A DNA stretch of 64,000 nt from Bacillus sp. (in: firmicutes) (lineage in GTDB: Bacteria > Bacillota > Bacilli > Bacillales > JACDOC01), in the NCBI GenBank assembly GCA_017656295.1, contig JACDOC010000001.1:1-64000 (forward strand), in the 5' to 3' direction. The notes beneath the pieces are model-generated. The model did not search any database. It was not told the DNA's origin and was given only the letters and a program-made list of their open reading frames with translations. The translations under genes were made by a program, and so were the position numbers. Below are positions 34,947 through 42,182 of this stretch, piece after piece (within the stretch, counting starts at the first letter, position 1; every line of letters starts with the position of its first letter).

Positions 34947-34990
34947 GCACCGTCTACCTTTCGTTGAATAAGGGTAGTCGGTGTTTCTTT
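34947..34990. terminator. Bidirectional terminator between purA and the channel gene
   Basis: GCACCG(T)CTACC / GGGTAG(T)CGGTG with A-rich sequence before and TTTCTTTTATTT after, serving two convergent genes. Confidence 0.85.
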
Positions 34991-36015
34991 TATTTAGAAG
35001 AAATGGCGTTAAACACCTCATCTTTACAAACGATATACAGCAAATCGTTTTCGGTTAATGGGTGTTTAGGGGTTTGGGCAAAATCCATTTTGTCATTGAC
35101 GGAAACGAGAACTGCTCCGTGCTCGAATAACGATTGGTACGCCTCTTCATATGTCTTCCATTCTTTTTTTGGGTGTAACTCGTGAATATTGCTGCCATAG
35201 GTTTTACTTAACAACTGTCGGAATAAACCAGTTGTTCCCGGATGAAGGGTTGCCTTCGCCATTAATAAGGAAATGGAGTCGTTCGATAAGATAAAGTCAT
35301 CAATTTGAATATGTTTAAATTTCGGTATATGCTTTTCCTCACAAACTTCTACGACGGTATGTATATTTTGCCCATGTTTTTCCGAAAGAGCTTCGACTGC
35401 GGAAGCAATTAACAACGATTTTCCGTCCGCTAACAACGGATTATTTATCCGCGTATCTGCAAAAATGGCCACTCGCTTCGCTTTTAAAATATTCGCTTTT
35501 AACAACACTTCTTCATCGGACGGATCTCCTTGAATAAAATGGACTTTGTGATGTTCGATGGGGGTTTTAGGTAAGTCGTCGATTAGAACGATTTCTACGT
35601 CTGGATCATAGGTTAATACTTCCATAATGGTTTTTTTCGTCCGATTTGACCAGCCGATGTAGATGTAGTGGTTCTCCTTTTTATACATAAGTTTTCCCTC
35701 CGTTTTCAATTTTGAGTAAGATGTAAAAGCATCGACGATTTTTCCAATTAAAACCCCAATTAAACCAATACCAAAGACAAATAAAAAAATACCAAGAAGT
35801 CTACCAGAGACCGTCGTAGGTGAATAATCGCCATAACCGACGGTAGTTAATGTCGTCATGGTCCACCAAAATCCTTCAAAATATGTTGGAAAGTCCTCCG
35901 GTTCTAATACATGAATGAATACCGTACCAATCAGAATGATCAAAAGTGAAAGCAAAAAGATGGATAAAAATTCAAGTTTCATGAGTTTGTTCCAAAGTCG
36001 TAAAAAGATCGTCAT
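34990..36015 (-). CDS. Potassium channel with RCK/TrkA domains
   Basis: A 341-residue two-helix channel subunit. TM1 (about 13-37), pore helix and selectivity filter TTVGYGDYSP (about 56-65), TM2 (about 70-95), then a cytoplasmic TrkA-N/RCK domain (YIYIGWSNRTKKTIMEVL; VHFIQGDPSDEEVL) and a TrkA-C-like tail. It resembles B. subtilis YugO. It is divergent, 117 bp from the start of a four-gene envelope cluster, which suggests a shared role in ion or envelope homeostasis. The start is ATG after GGGGGG. Confidence 0.92.
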   Translation of the reverse strand: MTIFLRLWNKLMKLEFLSIFLLSLLIILIGTVFIHVLEPEDFPTYFEGFWWTMTTLTTVGYGDYSPTTVSGRLLGIFLFVFGIGLIGVLIGKIVDAFTSYSKLKTEGKLMYKKENHYIYIGWSNRTKKTIMEVLTYDPDVEIVLIDDLPKTPIEHHKVHFIQGDPSDEEVLLKANILKAKRVAIFADTRINNPLLADGKSLLIASAVEALSEKHGQNIHTVVEVCEEKHIPKFKHIQIDDFILSNDSISLLMAKATLHPGTTGLFRQLLSKTYGSNIHELHPKKEWKTYEEAYQSLFEHGAVLVSVNDKMDFAQTPKHPLTENDLLYIVCKDEVFNAISSK

Positions 36016-36132
36016 CTAATTCCCCCCTTTTCTTCATATTATCATGAATTTTTTTAAAGTTATCATTTGGAAACGAAACTCAGGGTACACTTAACTCGTA
36101 GAAAGATAGAAAAGAGGAAGAGGAGTTTAGGA

Positions 36133-36600
36133 ATGGCGAACGTAGTTTTAGAGTACCGACGCTTAAAGTGGAACGATGAATATGAGCCATTATATCACTA
36201 CCCTAACATTGAATTAGAACAAATTTTAGCGAGACGTGAATGTGAGTTTTTTGTAAAAAATGGGGTTACGTACAAACAAGTGTCATCCGCCAAAGAAGGA
36301 AACTTATTTGTCATTTATGTACAAATTTACGAGGAATCGGCCCCTGATACGGAAGATTCAGATGCAAGAGAAGGCATTAAATTAGAGATACGGGAGTTAA
36401 ATGAACGGCAAAACCATCCGCTTATTCAGACGTATCATTTTCATCACCATTTAGACGTGTTAAGCGTGATCGGTTCAGTGTACATTTATGAACAAGGGAA
36501 AGAATGGGAACGAGATTCAGCCGAAATCGATGAAGACCGAATGGTGTATATATTATATGTGACCCCGACTGGATACGAGTTAGAGGAGGAATGGTCATGA
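36133..36600 (+). CDS. Uncharacterised protein, first gene of ATP-grasp/DUF350 cluster
   Basis: A 155-residue, acidic, soluble-looking protein that I do not recognise. It starts MANVVLEYRRLKWNDEYEPL, has a His-rich patch (YHFHHHLDVL) and ends YELEEEWS. No signal peptide or membrane helix. The start at 36133 is set by GAAGAGGAG 7 bp upstream; an in-frame ATG at 36067 has no ribosome site and gives an unusually basic extension. The stop overlaps the next start by 4 bp (ATGA), so it belongs to the same operon. Confidence 0.75.
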   Translation: MANVVLEYRRLKWNDEYEPLYHYPNIELEQILARRECEFFVKNGVTYKQVSSAKEGNLFVIYVQIYEESAPDTEDSDAREGIKLEIRELNERQNHPLIQTYHFHHHLDVLSVIGSVYIYEQGKEWERDSAEIDEDRMVYILYVTPTGYELEEEWS

Positions 36601-36899
36601 ACAAAACGAAAACGATGTTAGCCGGGGTGATGGCAACGTTAGTGTTAGCTGGGTGTAATGATGAGCAAGCCCTGCCACCGGAATTACAGCAGATTGATTG
36701 TGACGATTGGGAGTGGGATGACGAATCAGGAACGTTTTACTGTGATGACGACCATTCATATTATCGGGGGCACTATTATCATGGAGGCAAATTTTATAAG
36801 AGTAAATCGTCTCTTAAACAATCTTCAACGTATCAGTCTTATTACAAAGGCTATAAAGCGGGAATTGGAAGCGGGACTAAAGGTGGGTTTGGCGGATAA
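36597..36899 (+). CDS. Small lipoprotein, YgiB/YjfM-like position
   Basis: A 100-residue predicted lipoprotein with signal peptide and lipobox LAGC (Cys at about 20). The mature part is rich in Asp, Tyr, His, Gly and Ser, with an acidic WEWDDESGTFYCDDD segment and a Gly-rich end. In E. coli a Tyr/Gly-rich lipoprotein (YgiB, YjfM) accompanies YgiC/YjfC ATP-grasp proteins; the position here is equivalent. It overlaps its upstream neighbour by ATGA and its downstream neighbour by one base (TAATG). Confidence 0.75.
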   Translation: MNKTKTMLAGVMATLVLAGCNDEQALPPELQQIDCDDWEWDDESGTFYCDDDHSYYRGHYYHGGKFYKSKSSLKQSSTYQSYYKGYKAGIGSGTKGGFGG

Positions 36900-38173
36900 T
36901 GGTTCTCACCCCTTTTCAGCAAAAACGTCGTACCTTTTATAAACAAATTCCCTATTTTTGGCCGAATTTATACAACGAAGAATATGCTTTATACGATGTG
37001 AAAGTGGAGACGCAAGAGCAAATTGAAAGGATTCGGGATGCTGCTCAGAAGGTATGGTCAATTTTTGCGAAAACAGCTCCTGTTTTAAGACGATTAGAAG
37101 ACGAGACACTTCTTCAACTAGGGTTTCCAAAAGCAACCGTTCCCTTTTTAAAATTGCACTCTATTCCGATGAATTGTGTTATTGGTCGTTTTGACTTTGT
37201 CGTTAACGGTCCTGACATCAAATTACTCGAGTTTAACGCCGATACGCCGACGTTTATTAAGGAAACGTTTTTCGTTAACGGAAAAGTATGTCAGGAATTT
37301 GGTGTCCAAAACCCGAATGAAGGCTGTGAGCAACTGCTGGCTCACACCGTTCGAAAAGCGATTCGAATGGCATGGAAACGATTAAAATTGAACCACCCTC
37401 CGAAGATTGTGTTTACGTCCCACGATGACCATGAAGAAGATTATTTAACGACTCGATATTTAATGGAAATAGCGAAAGTGGAAGCGAAATATGTGAGCTT
37501 ATCTGATCTACGGCTGTTACCTCAACAGATCATGGATGGAGAAACGATCGTCCAAGAAGCAGGAGTTTTTACACCGAATGGGGAAAAAATTGATATATTG
37601 TATCGCCAAACGTACCCGATTGAGCATCTAATCGATGACCGCGACCCATATACGGGAGAACCTGTCGGACAAATGCTTCTCGAATTCGTCCAAAATAACA
37701 AACTGATGATTTTAAATCCTGTTTCTTCGTTTTTACTACAATCAAAGGCAGTGATGGCCTTAATTTGGGGGCTGTACGAAGAGCGACATCCCATTTTTAC
37801 GGAAAATGAACGAAAAGTCATAGAAACGTATTTTCTACCCACATATTTAGACAAAGACGTATTTGTCGAAGAAGAAATTCCTTTTGTCAAAAAACCAGCT
37901 TTTGGACGAGAAGGCGACACAGTGGTTATTTATCTACCGGGCGGAGAGAAATGGATAGAAGATAAGCAAAAAACGTATACCGATTCTCTTCCCGTATTTC
38001 AGCAGTACATCCCTTTACCGACCCATACGATTCAAACTGAAAAAGGAGAACAAACGGCTCATATTATGTACGGGTGTTTTATCCTCAACGGACAACCAAG
38101 CGCAATTGGCATTCGTGCGGGTGGCCCCATCACCGATAATGCATCGTACTTTTTACCAATAGGTTTTAAATAA
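36899..38173 (+). CDS. Glutathionylspermidine-synthase-like ATP-grasp ligase (YgiC/YjfC type)
   Basis: A 424-residue protein matching the Gss C-terminal ATP-grasp family. Diagnostic segments are GRFDFVVNGPDIKLLEFNAD then TPTFIKETF (about 97-125), NPVSSFLLQSKAVMALIW (about 275) and KKPAFGREGDTVVIY (about 335-350), which forms the nucleotide-binding part. Family members ligate an amine or peptide to a carboxylate using ATP; the substrate of the YgiC/YjfC branch is unknown. It has no amidase domain, unlike full Gss. The gene is in the four-gene cluster; a mobile repeat follows two bases after its stop. Confidence 0.88.
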   Translation: MVLTPFQQKRRTFYKQIPYFWPNLYNEEYALYDVKVETQEQIERIRDAAQKVWSIFAKTAPVLRRLEDETLLQLGFPKATVPFLKLHSIPMNCVIGRFDFVVNGPDIKLLEFNADTPTFIKETFFVNGKVCQEFGVQNPNEGCEQLLAHTVRKAIRMAWKRLKLNHPPKIVFTSHDDHEEDYLTTRYLMEIAKVEAKYVSLSDLRLLPQQIMDGETIVQEAGVFTPNGEKIDILYRQTYPIEHLIDDRDPYTGEPVGQMLLEFVQNNKLMILNPVSSFLLQSKAVMALIWGLYEERHPIFTENERKVIETYFLPTYLDKDVFVEEEIPFVKKPAFGREGDTVVIYLPGGEKWIEDKQKTYTDSLPVFQQYIPLPTHTIQTEKGEQTAHIMYGCFILNGQPSAIGIRAGGPITDNASYFLPIGFK

Positions 38174-38174
38174 A

Positions 38175-38413
38175 GGCTATGTTATATGTCAGTGTTGATT
38201 TTTAGCAAGTTATTCACACGGCGGCGACTCCAGCGGGAACAAGAAGCCGCAAGACCCTTACTTGAGCGTTACGAGGGAAGCGGCTTGCGGCTTGCCCGCG
38301 GAAAGCTTCAGCCTGCAGCGAAATGTTTAACAGACATTCATGCCAATTGCCATTGGAACATCGATGAATGAAATAACAGTAAAAGTTATCCACAATTATT
38401 TTAGGGTAGAGAC
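38175..38413 (+). mobile_element. MITE-like element, copy 2 (long form)
   Basis: A 239-bp element from GGCTATGTTATATG to GGGTAGAGAC, flanked by a perfect 8-bp direct repeat TAAATAAA (38167-38174 and 38414-38421). It shares the GC-rich palindromic centre with copy 1, but its right end is extended by a unit containing GTTATCCACAATTATTTTAG. It is inserted between the ATP-grasp gene and the ribosome site of the DUF350 gene. Confidence 0.88.
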
Positions 38414-38436
38414 TAAATAAAAAAGGAGGAATCATC

Positions 38437-38853
38437 ATGGATGAACTGATTACGTTATCATCATTTGGAAACTTTTTAGCACACGTAGGGGTTGGACTGT
38501 TCTTATTGCTGTTAGGAATTATCGTTTTTTCTTTGACGACCAAGTTTTCCGAACGGGAATTAATTAAACAAGGAAACTTAGCGGTGGCTCTCAAACTATG
38601 GGGAAAAGGACTAGGATTAGCGATTGTCATTTTTACCGTCTGGGCTAGCAGTGTCAGCTTACTCGATGCATTTATTTGGGGACTTGTCGGTATTGTGACT
38701 CAAGTCGTTTCCTACTATATCATCGAATACATCCTTACTCCTAAAACAAACTTAGCGAAAAAAGTAGAAGAAGGAAACACCGCCATCGGTTTCAGTCTAT
38801 TTTCCGCTAGTATCGCTGTTGGCTTAATCGTCGCTGCCAGCTTAACTTATTAA
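38437..38853 (+). CDS. DUF350 membrane protein (YjfL-like)
   Basis: A 138-residue membrane protein with four hydrophobic segments arranged as two similar halves (FLAHVGVGLFLLLLGIIVFSL and IGFSLFSASIAVGLIVAASLTY), as in DUF350/YjfL. In E. coli, yjfL is in one operon with yjfM (lipoprotein) and yjfC (ATP-grasp), which matches the partners here. AAAGGAGG lies 6-7 bp before the ATG and directly abuts the target duplication of the mobile repeat. Confidence 0.9.
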   Translation: MDELITLSSFGNFLAHVGVGLFLLLLGIIVFSLTTKFSERELIKQGNLAVALKLWGKGLGLAIVIFTVWASSVSLLDAFIWGLVGIVTQVVSYYIIEYILTPKTNLAKKVEEGNTAIGFSLFSASIAVGLIVAASLTY

Positions 38854-38860
38854 TATTATT

Positions 38861-38890
38861 AGAACGCTTAGGACATACCCTGAGCGTTCT
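38861..38890 (+). terminator. DUF350 gene terminator
   Basis: AGAACGCT / AGCGTTCT around TAGGACATACCCTG, followed by GTTAATT. A diverged copy of the same hairpin occurs at 39506-39538. Confidence 0.7.
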
Positions 38891-39051
38891 GTTAATTGAA
38901 TATAGGAGAAATTGTTAGGAAGTAAATCAAAGGTAAATAGAGGCTATTACTTCGTTCAATAATCGGAAGGATCGTTCAATAAAACAATTTAGAGGATGAT
39001 TATGTAGTTTACTCGATTTTATTTATATCCGAAAAAATGAGGGGGGACATG

Positions 39052-39408
39052 ATGGAGTTTTATAGATTTGATAAAGAGATTGGTAAGAAAATTTCAAAAT
39101 TTAATTCAGATTTTATAATGTCGCGTATTATTAAGACTGAAAAACCAGCTCATATTGGGTGTATGTATTTAGAAGCAAACGGTACCATAGGATATCATCA
39201 AGCTGTTGTTCCTCAACTACTCCTTATTATGAATGGAGAGGGTTATGTGAGGGGTGAAAAAGAAGAATATTTTAAAGTTCAAGCTGGAGATGCGGTATTT
39301 TGGGAGAAAGATGAGTGGCACGAAACAAAATCGAATAGTGGATTAACTGCTATTGTCATTGAAAGTGAAGAATTAAACCCCTCATCTATTATGACTTTAA
39401 AGAAATAA
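39052..39408 (+). CDS. Cupin-domain protein
   Basis: A 118-residue single-domain cupin. It has IGYHQAVVPQLLLIMNGEGYVRGEKEEYF (first cupin motif) and VQAGDAVFWEKDEWHETKS (second motif with the G-D-x-x-x-x-x-x-x-x-H pattern). Such proteins often bind a metal or small ligand; no substrate can be inferred. AGGGGGG lies 6 bp upstream of the ATG at 39052; the ATGs at 39037 and 39049 are less well placed. It stands alone, between the DUF350 gene and the tRNA array. Confidence 0.8.
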   Translation: MEFYRFDKEIGKKISKFNSDFIMSRIIKTEKPAHIGCMYLEANGTIGYHQAVVPQLLLIMNGEGYVRGEKEEYFKVQAGDAVFWEKDEWHETKSNSGLTAIVIESEELNPSSIMTLKK

Positions 39409-39757
39409 ATGATATTCAACAAAAGGGTGCATTACATATGTACAGCTTCTTTTTATTCCATAAAAGGCCGCTTTACTTGAATAACAGTAATTTTGTCAAC
39501 AGTCTAGGACGTTTAGAACATACCCTAGGCGTTTTATTTTTGTTAGCTCTATCGTATCGTTTCGTGACATCACTTAAAATATAAATTGCGTAAAAGCCCT
39601 AATGAAAGAAATCTTTATTTATCTATCAAATTTAAAAAAAAATTTAATTTAGGTATTGCATTTCAATAAAATCCTATGATAATATAAAAAACGTTGTCAG
39701 GAGATGTCGAAACACGACGAAGCGTTGTGTTAAAAAGCAATGATCCTAAACCAATTT
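39409..39757. other. Gene-free stretch before the tRNA array
   Basis: I see no credible gene. It contains a wobble-rich hairpin (39506-39538) resembling the terminator at 38861-38890 (both include ACATACCCT), and just before 39758 the sequence GATCCTAAACCAATTTGAGCC, which is repeated (GATCCTAACC-like) in front of the intact tRNA-Lys. Confidence 0.6.
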
Positions 39758-39783
39758 GAGCCATTAGCTCAGTTGGTGGAGCA
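39758..39783 (+). pseudogene. tRNA-Lys 5' fragment
   Basis: The first 26 nt of tRNA-Lys (GAGCCATTAGCTCAGTTGGT, then GGAGCA) occur here, then the sequence changes abruptly into CGAATGAATAAAC and the hairpin repeats. The intact gene lies 200 bp downstream, with the same upstream flank (CCTAA(A)CCAATTT). It lacks the anticodon, T and acceptor 3' parts. Confidence 0.9.
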
Positions 39784-39956
39784 CGAATGAATAAACTACA
39801 GAGCGAAACATCGAGCGCACCACTCGAGCCACTCCTTGCGTAAACTTCCTGAGAGTGGGGCGACAAAAATAAGCTCCGAGTTGTACCGCTCGAGCCGCTG
39901 CTTGAATAAGCATCCTGAGAGCGGGACACAAAAATATGCATCATCCTAACCAATTT

Positions 39957-40032
39957 GAGCCATTAGCTCAGTTGGTAGAGCATCTGACTTTTAATCAGAG
40001 GGTCGGAGGTTCGAGTCCTCCATGGCTCACCA
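39957..40032 (+). tRNA. trnK: tRNA-Lys (anticodon UUU)
   Basis: A 76-nt cloverleaf GAGCCAT...ATGGCTC ACCA with encoded CCA. Anticodon loop CTTTTAA gives UUU; the T-arm is GGAGGTTCGAGTCCTCC. Confidence 0.98.
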
Positions 40033-40039
40033 AGAACAT

Positions 40040-40111
40040 GGCCCGTTGGTCAAGTGGTTAAGACACCGCCCTTTCACGGCGGTAACACGGGTTCGAATCC
40101 CGTACGGGTCA
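40040..40111 (+). tRNA. trnE: tRNA-Glu (anticodon UUC)
   Basis: A 72-nt cloverleaf GGCCCGT...ACGGGTC A with anticodon loop CTTTCAC. The CCA end is not encoded. Confidence 0.97.
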
Positions 40112-40156
40112 TCTATCCGAGGCGACGTTTTCGCCTCGGTCATTAAAAATACATAA

Positions 40157-40232
40157 GGTCCCGTGGTGTAGCGGTTAACATGCCTGCCTGTCACGCAGGA
40201 GATCGCGGGTTCGATTCCCGTCGGGACCGCCA
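40157..40232 (+). tRNA. trnD: tRNA-Asp (anticodon GUC)
   Basis: A 76-nt cloverleaf GGTCCCG...CGGGACC GCCA with encoded CCA. Anticodon loop CTGTCAC gives GUC. Confidence 0.98.
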
Positions 40233-40260
40233 TTTTTTTTTGCTCTTAAATACATATACA

Positions 40261-40272
40261 AGCTCGGTAGCT
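40261..40272 (+). pseudogene. Short tRNA-Phe-like head
   Basis: AGCTCGGTAGCT matches the start of the tRNA-Phe gene (offset by one changed base), then passes into AAGAGCGAAACATC, the hairpin-repeat prefix. It is short, so its origin is inferred from the pattern of the other fragments. Confidence 0.5.
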
Positions 40273-40397
40273 AAGAGCGAAACATCCTTGAATAAGCTGC
40301 GAGTTGTACCGCTCGAGCTGCATCTTGAGTAAGCATACTGAGAGCGGGGCGAAGGAATTAAAAAGCAGCTATTAATTTAGGATTAGATAATAAATAC

Positions 40398-40424
40398 GGC
40401 TCGGTAGCTCAGTCGGTAGAGCAA
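40398..40424 (+). pseudogene. tRNA-Phe 5' fragment
   Basis: The first 27 nt of tRNA-Phe (GGCTCGGTAGCTCAGTCGGT, then AGAGCAA), preceded by a 42-bp flank (from 40356) that is repeated exactly before the intact gene. The tRNA sequence breaks off at the start of the anticodon stem. Confidence 0.92.
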
Positions 40425-40605
40425 CGAGCATTGCTTCTTTGAAAAAGCTGCGAGTTGTACCGCTCGAGCTGCATCTTGAGTAAGCATACTGAGAGCGGGA
40501 CACGAAAATCGAGCGCACCGCTCGAACCACTACTTGAAAAAGCTTTCTAAGAGCGGGGCGAGGAATTAAAAAGCAGCTATTAATTTAGGATTAGATAATA
40601 AATAC

Positions 40606-40678
40606 GGCTCGGTAGCTCAGTCGGTAGAGCAAAGGACTGAAAATCCTTGTGTCGGCGGTTCGATTCCGTCCCGAGCCA
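40606..40678 (+). tRNA. trnF: tRNA-Phe (anticodon GAA)
   Basis: A 73-nt cloverleaf GGCTCGG...CCGAGCC A with anticodon loop CTGAAAA. The genomic sequence after the discriminator is TCA, so CCA is not encoded. It is the last intact tRNA, followed by a terminator. Confidence 0.97.
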
Positions 40679-40683
40679 TCAGC

Positions 40684-40712
40684 AACCACCTGTAAAAGCA
40701 GGTGGTTTTTTT
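40684..40712 (+). terminator. Terminator of the tRNA unit
   Basis: AACCACCTG / CAGGTGGTT with a 6-nt loop and six Ts, just after tRNA-Phe. Confidence 0.93.
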
Positions 40713-40783
40713 ATTACAAGATAAAAGCTAGCGAAGTTGCCGTATACACAAAATGATTAAACAAATTCATCTAAAGCATGTGA

Positions 40784-40806
40784 GGCTTGGTAGCTCAGTC
40801 GGTGGC
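40784..40806 (+). pseudogene. tRNA 5' fragment (Phe-like, diverged)
   Basis: GGCTTGGTAGCTCAGTCGGTGG resembles a tRNA acceptor 5' strand plus D-arm, then runs into CGTACGAATGAATAAACGACAGAGCG, the same junction as after the tRNA-Lys fragment at 39783. It lies after the tRNA terminator. Confidence 0.8.
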
Positions 40807-40999
40807 GTACGAATGAATAAACGACAGAGCGAAACATCGAGCGCACCACTCGAGCCACTCCTTGCGTAAACTTCCTGAGAGTTCGGCGACAAAAAAGCTG
40901 CGAGTTGTACCGCTCGAGCCGCTGCTTGAATAAGCATACTGAGAGCGGGACGAAGAGCAAAAATAATAAGAATGAATGGTATATACAGAGAACCTTAGC

Positions 41000-41026
41000 G
41001 CCACCTGGGACAAAGGTGGCTTTTTT
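41000..41026 (+). terminator. Second terminator in the repeat array
   Basis: GCCACCT / AGGTGGC with a 7-nt loop and six Ts. It follows a repeat block rather than an intact gene, suggesting that an ancestral tRNA or rRNA transcript ended here. Confidence 0.8.
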
Positions 41027-41084
41027 GTTACTCAAAATTAACCCAGCGAAACTGGGGTAGCCATTAATCACATAAAAGCAGAAA

Positions 41085-41094
41085 GGCTCGGTAG
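41085..41094 (+). pseudogene. Very short tRNA-Phe-like head
   Basis: GGCTCGGTAG then ATACAAGCAAG, followed by a decayed type A hairpin unit at 41119. Only ten bases match; this would be ignored except that it repeats the head-plus-repeat order of the array. Confidence 0.4.
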
Positions 41095-41169
41095 ATACAA
41101 GCAAGACATTTTCGAAATAGCTCTGAGTTGTACCACTTGATCCGCATGATAAAAATTTTAAAAAATAAA

Positions 41170-41213
41170 GGAGAGTACATACTTACCATGAATAAAATAT
41201 GTACTCTCCTTTT
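41170..41213. terminator. Terminator at the 3' side of the GNAT gene
   Basis: A perfect 12-bp stem GGAGAGTACATA (41170-41181) / TATGTACTCTCC (41198-41209) with TTTT after it on the plus strand and A-rich sequence before it, so it can work in both directions. Confidence 0.85.
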
Positions 41214-41253
41214 ACCTTTAATGAGCACTCGTTCGTGGAAGAAAAATTACTTA

Positions 41254-41721
41254 TTACAATACTTTTTCCATATCCAGCATGGGGGAAAATCCAATACGTT
41301 CATAGATTCTCCTCCCCTGTGAACTTGCCCATAGTCTAGCCCTTTTTGCTCCCCGCTTTTTTAGCCAAGAACAGACTTCTGTCACCAATTGAGAAGCTAG
41401 TCCTTTTCTTCGGTGATTTTTAATTGTATAAACACAAATTACCCAACCAAAAGGGGTTTGTTCTTCACTTAGTGGATTCGCATACTCCATTCTAATAAGT
41501 CCCCCTGCACATGCTACAATATTTCCATTCTCATCAACTGCAACCCTGAAACCTAGATTATTCTCTTCACTCTCCTTAAGAAATAAATTTCTAATTTCGT
41601 TAATACGTTCTATGTTTGGTTTTGGTATACCATCCTTTTCCCCCATCTCACATGCCATTTTAAACCAATATTCTGCAAGCATTAATAGTTCGTTTTTTGT
41701 TGCCCATCTTGTGATATACAT
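41254..41721 (-). CDS. GNAT family N-acetyltransferase
   Basis: A 155-residue acetyl-CoA-dependent transferase. The core shows FRVAVDENGNIVACAGGLI (beta 2-4), GWVICVYTIKNHRRKGLASQLV (the V-x5-R-R-x-G-x-A pyrophosphate loop, about 95-116), and RARLWASSQGRRIYERIGFSP near the C-terminus. Its substrate is unknown. The start ATG at 41721 is preferred over a GTG at 41733, which overlaps the GGGTGG site. It is monocistronic and convergent with the tRNA array. Confidence 0.9.
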   Translation of the reverse strand: MYITRWATKNELLMLAEYWFKMACEMGEKDGIPKPNIERINEIRNLFLKESEENNLGFRVAVDENGNIVACAGGLIRMEYANPLSEEQTPFGWVICVYTIKNHRRKGLASQLVTEVCSWLKKRGAKRARLWASSQGRRIYERIGFSPMLDMEKVL

Positions 41722-41733
41722 TATATATTCCAC

Positions 41734-42182
41734 CCATACATTTATTTTACTTAGATGTTCAATATTCTTTCTATTATTCCTCCCTTATTCAACCATACTT
41801 TCCTGTTAACCATCATGAAGATACTAACGGGTTTCGGTTATAAGAGAGAAATAATTAAAAAACAACGTGTGTGTGTGAAAATCAGTTTAAGTAATACTTT
41901 TAACGCACAAATTAACGCTGAAAATAAAAATTCTAATGAAAAATTTCCTCCTCTTTTCGACAAAACCTATCTACTAATCTTAAAAAGTGACAAATAATTA
42001 CAAAATCAGTCATTTTTTGTATCTAATAATACATTTTTGTTACATTACTTTAACAATGCTAATTTTTAAACTATTTTATGATAAAGTATAAAAGGTGAAA
42101 TTGTTCGAATATTTAACGTTAGGAAACAAGCGACAAAAGTTGCGTTCTTCCGACAGGTACGAGTTGTAGGAGGAAATTGACA
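41734..42182 (+). promoter_or_regulatory. Upstream region of the M23 peptidase gene with possible WalR box
   Basis: No gene that I can support. TGTTAC-N5-TTTAAC (42038-42054) matches the WalR consensus TGTWAH-N5-TGTWAH with one mismatch. A weak promoter TTTAAA (42065-42070), 16 bp, TATAAA (42087-42092) lies just downstream. WalR control would be logical for a wall hydrolase. Confidence 0.4.

Larger units (their letters stand above)
39810..40953 (+). repeat. Array of about 57-bp hairpin repeats interspersed with tRNA genes
   Basis: Two related unit types recur. Type A (GAGTTGTACCGCTCGAGC ... GAGAGCGGG): 39872-39929, 40295-40352, 40446-40503, 40896-40953 and a decayed copy from 41119. Type B (ATCGAGCGCACC(A/G)CTCGA ... 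GAGAG(T/C)): 39810-39864, 40508-40561, 40836-40890. Each can fold through CCGCTC/GAGCGG- or CCACTC/GAGTGG-like arms. A prefix CGAATGAATAAAC(T/G)ACAGAGCGAAAC precedes two of the B units. There is no open frame and no recombinase. Confidence 0.85.

Noticed and set aside
38214-38630. Open frame sharing the peptide YFIHRC...NWHECLLN with frames near 43739
   Set aside because: The shared peptide comes from the mobile repeat read on the minus strand; it has no start signals and part of it is antisense to the DUF350 gene.
39663-40233. Minus-strand open frames across the tRNA array
   Set aside because: They run antisense through tRNA genes and repeats; their repeated peptide motifs reflect the DNA repeats.
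39758-41150. CRISPR array
   Set aside because: The repeats are about 57 bp with internal hairpins, unequal spacing and tRNA fragments between them; there are no uniform spacers and no cas genes.
41755-41997. 80-codon open frame upstream of the M23 peptidase gene
   Set aside because: No ribosome site at any start and no conserved motif; it lies in the likely promoter region.
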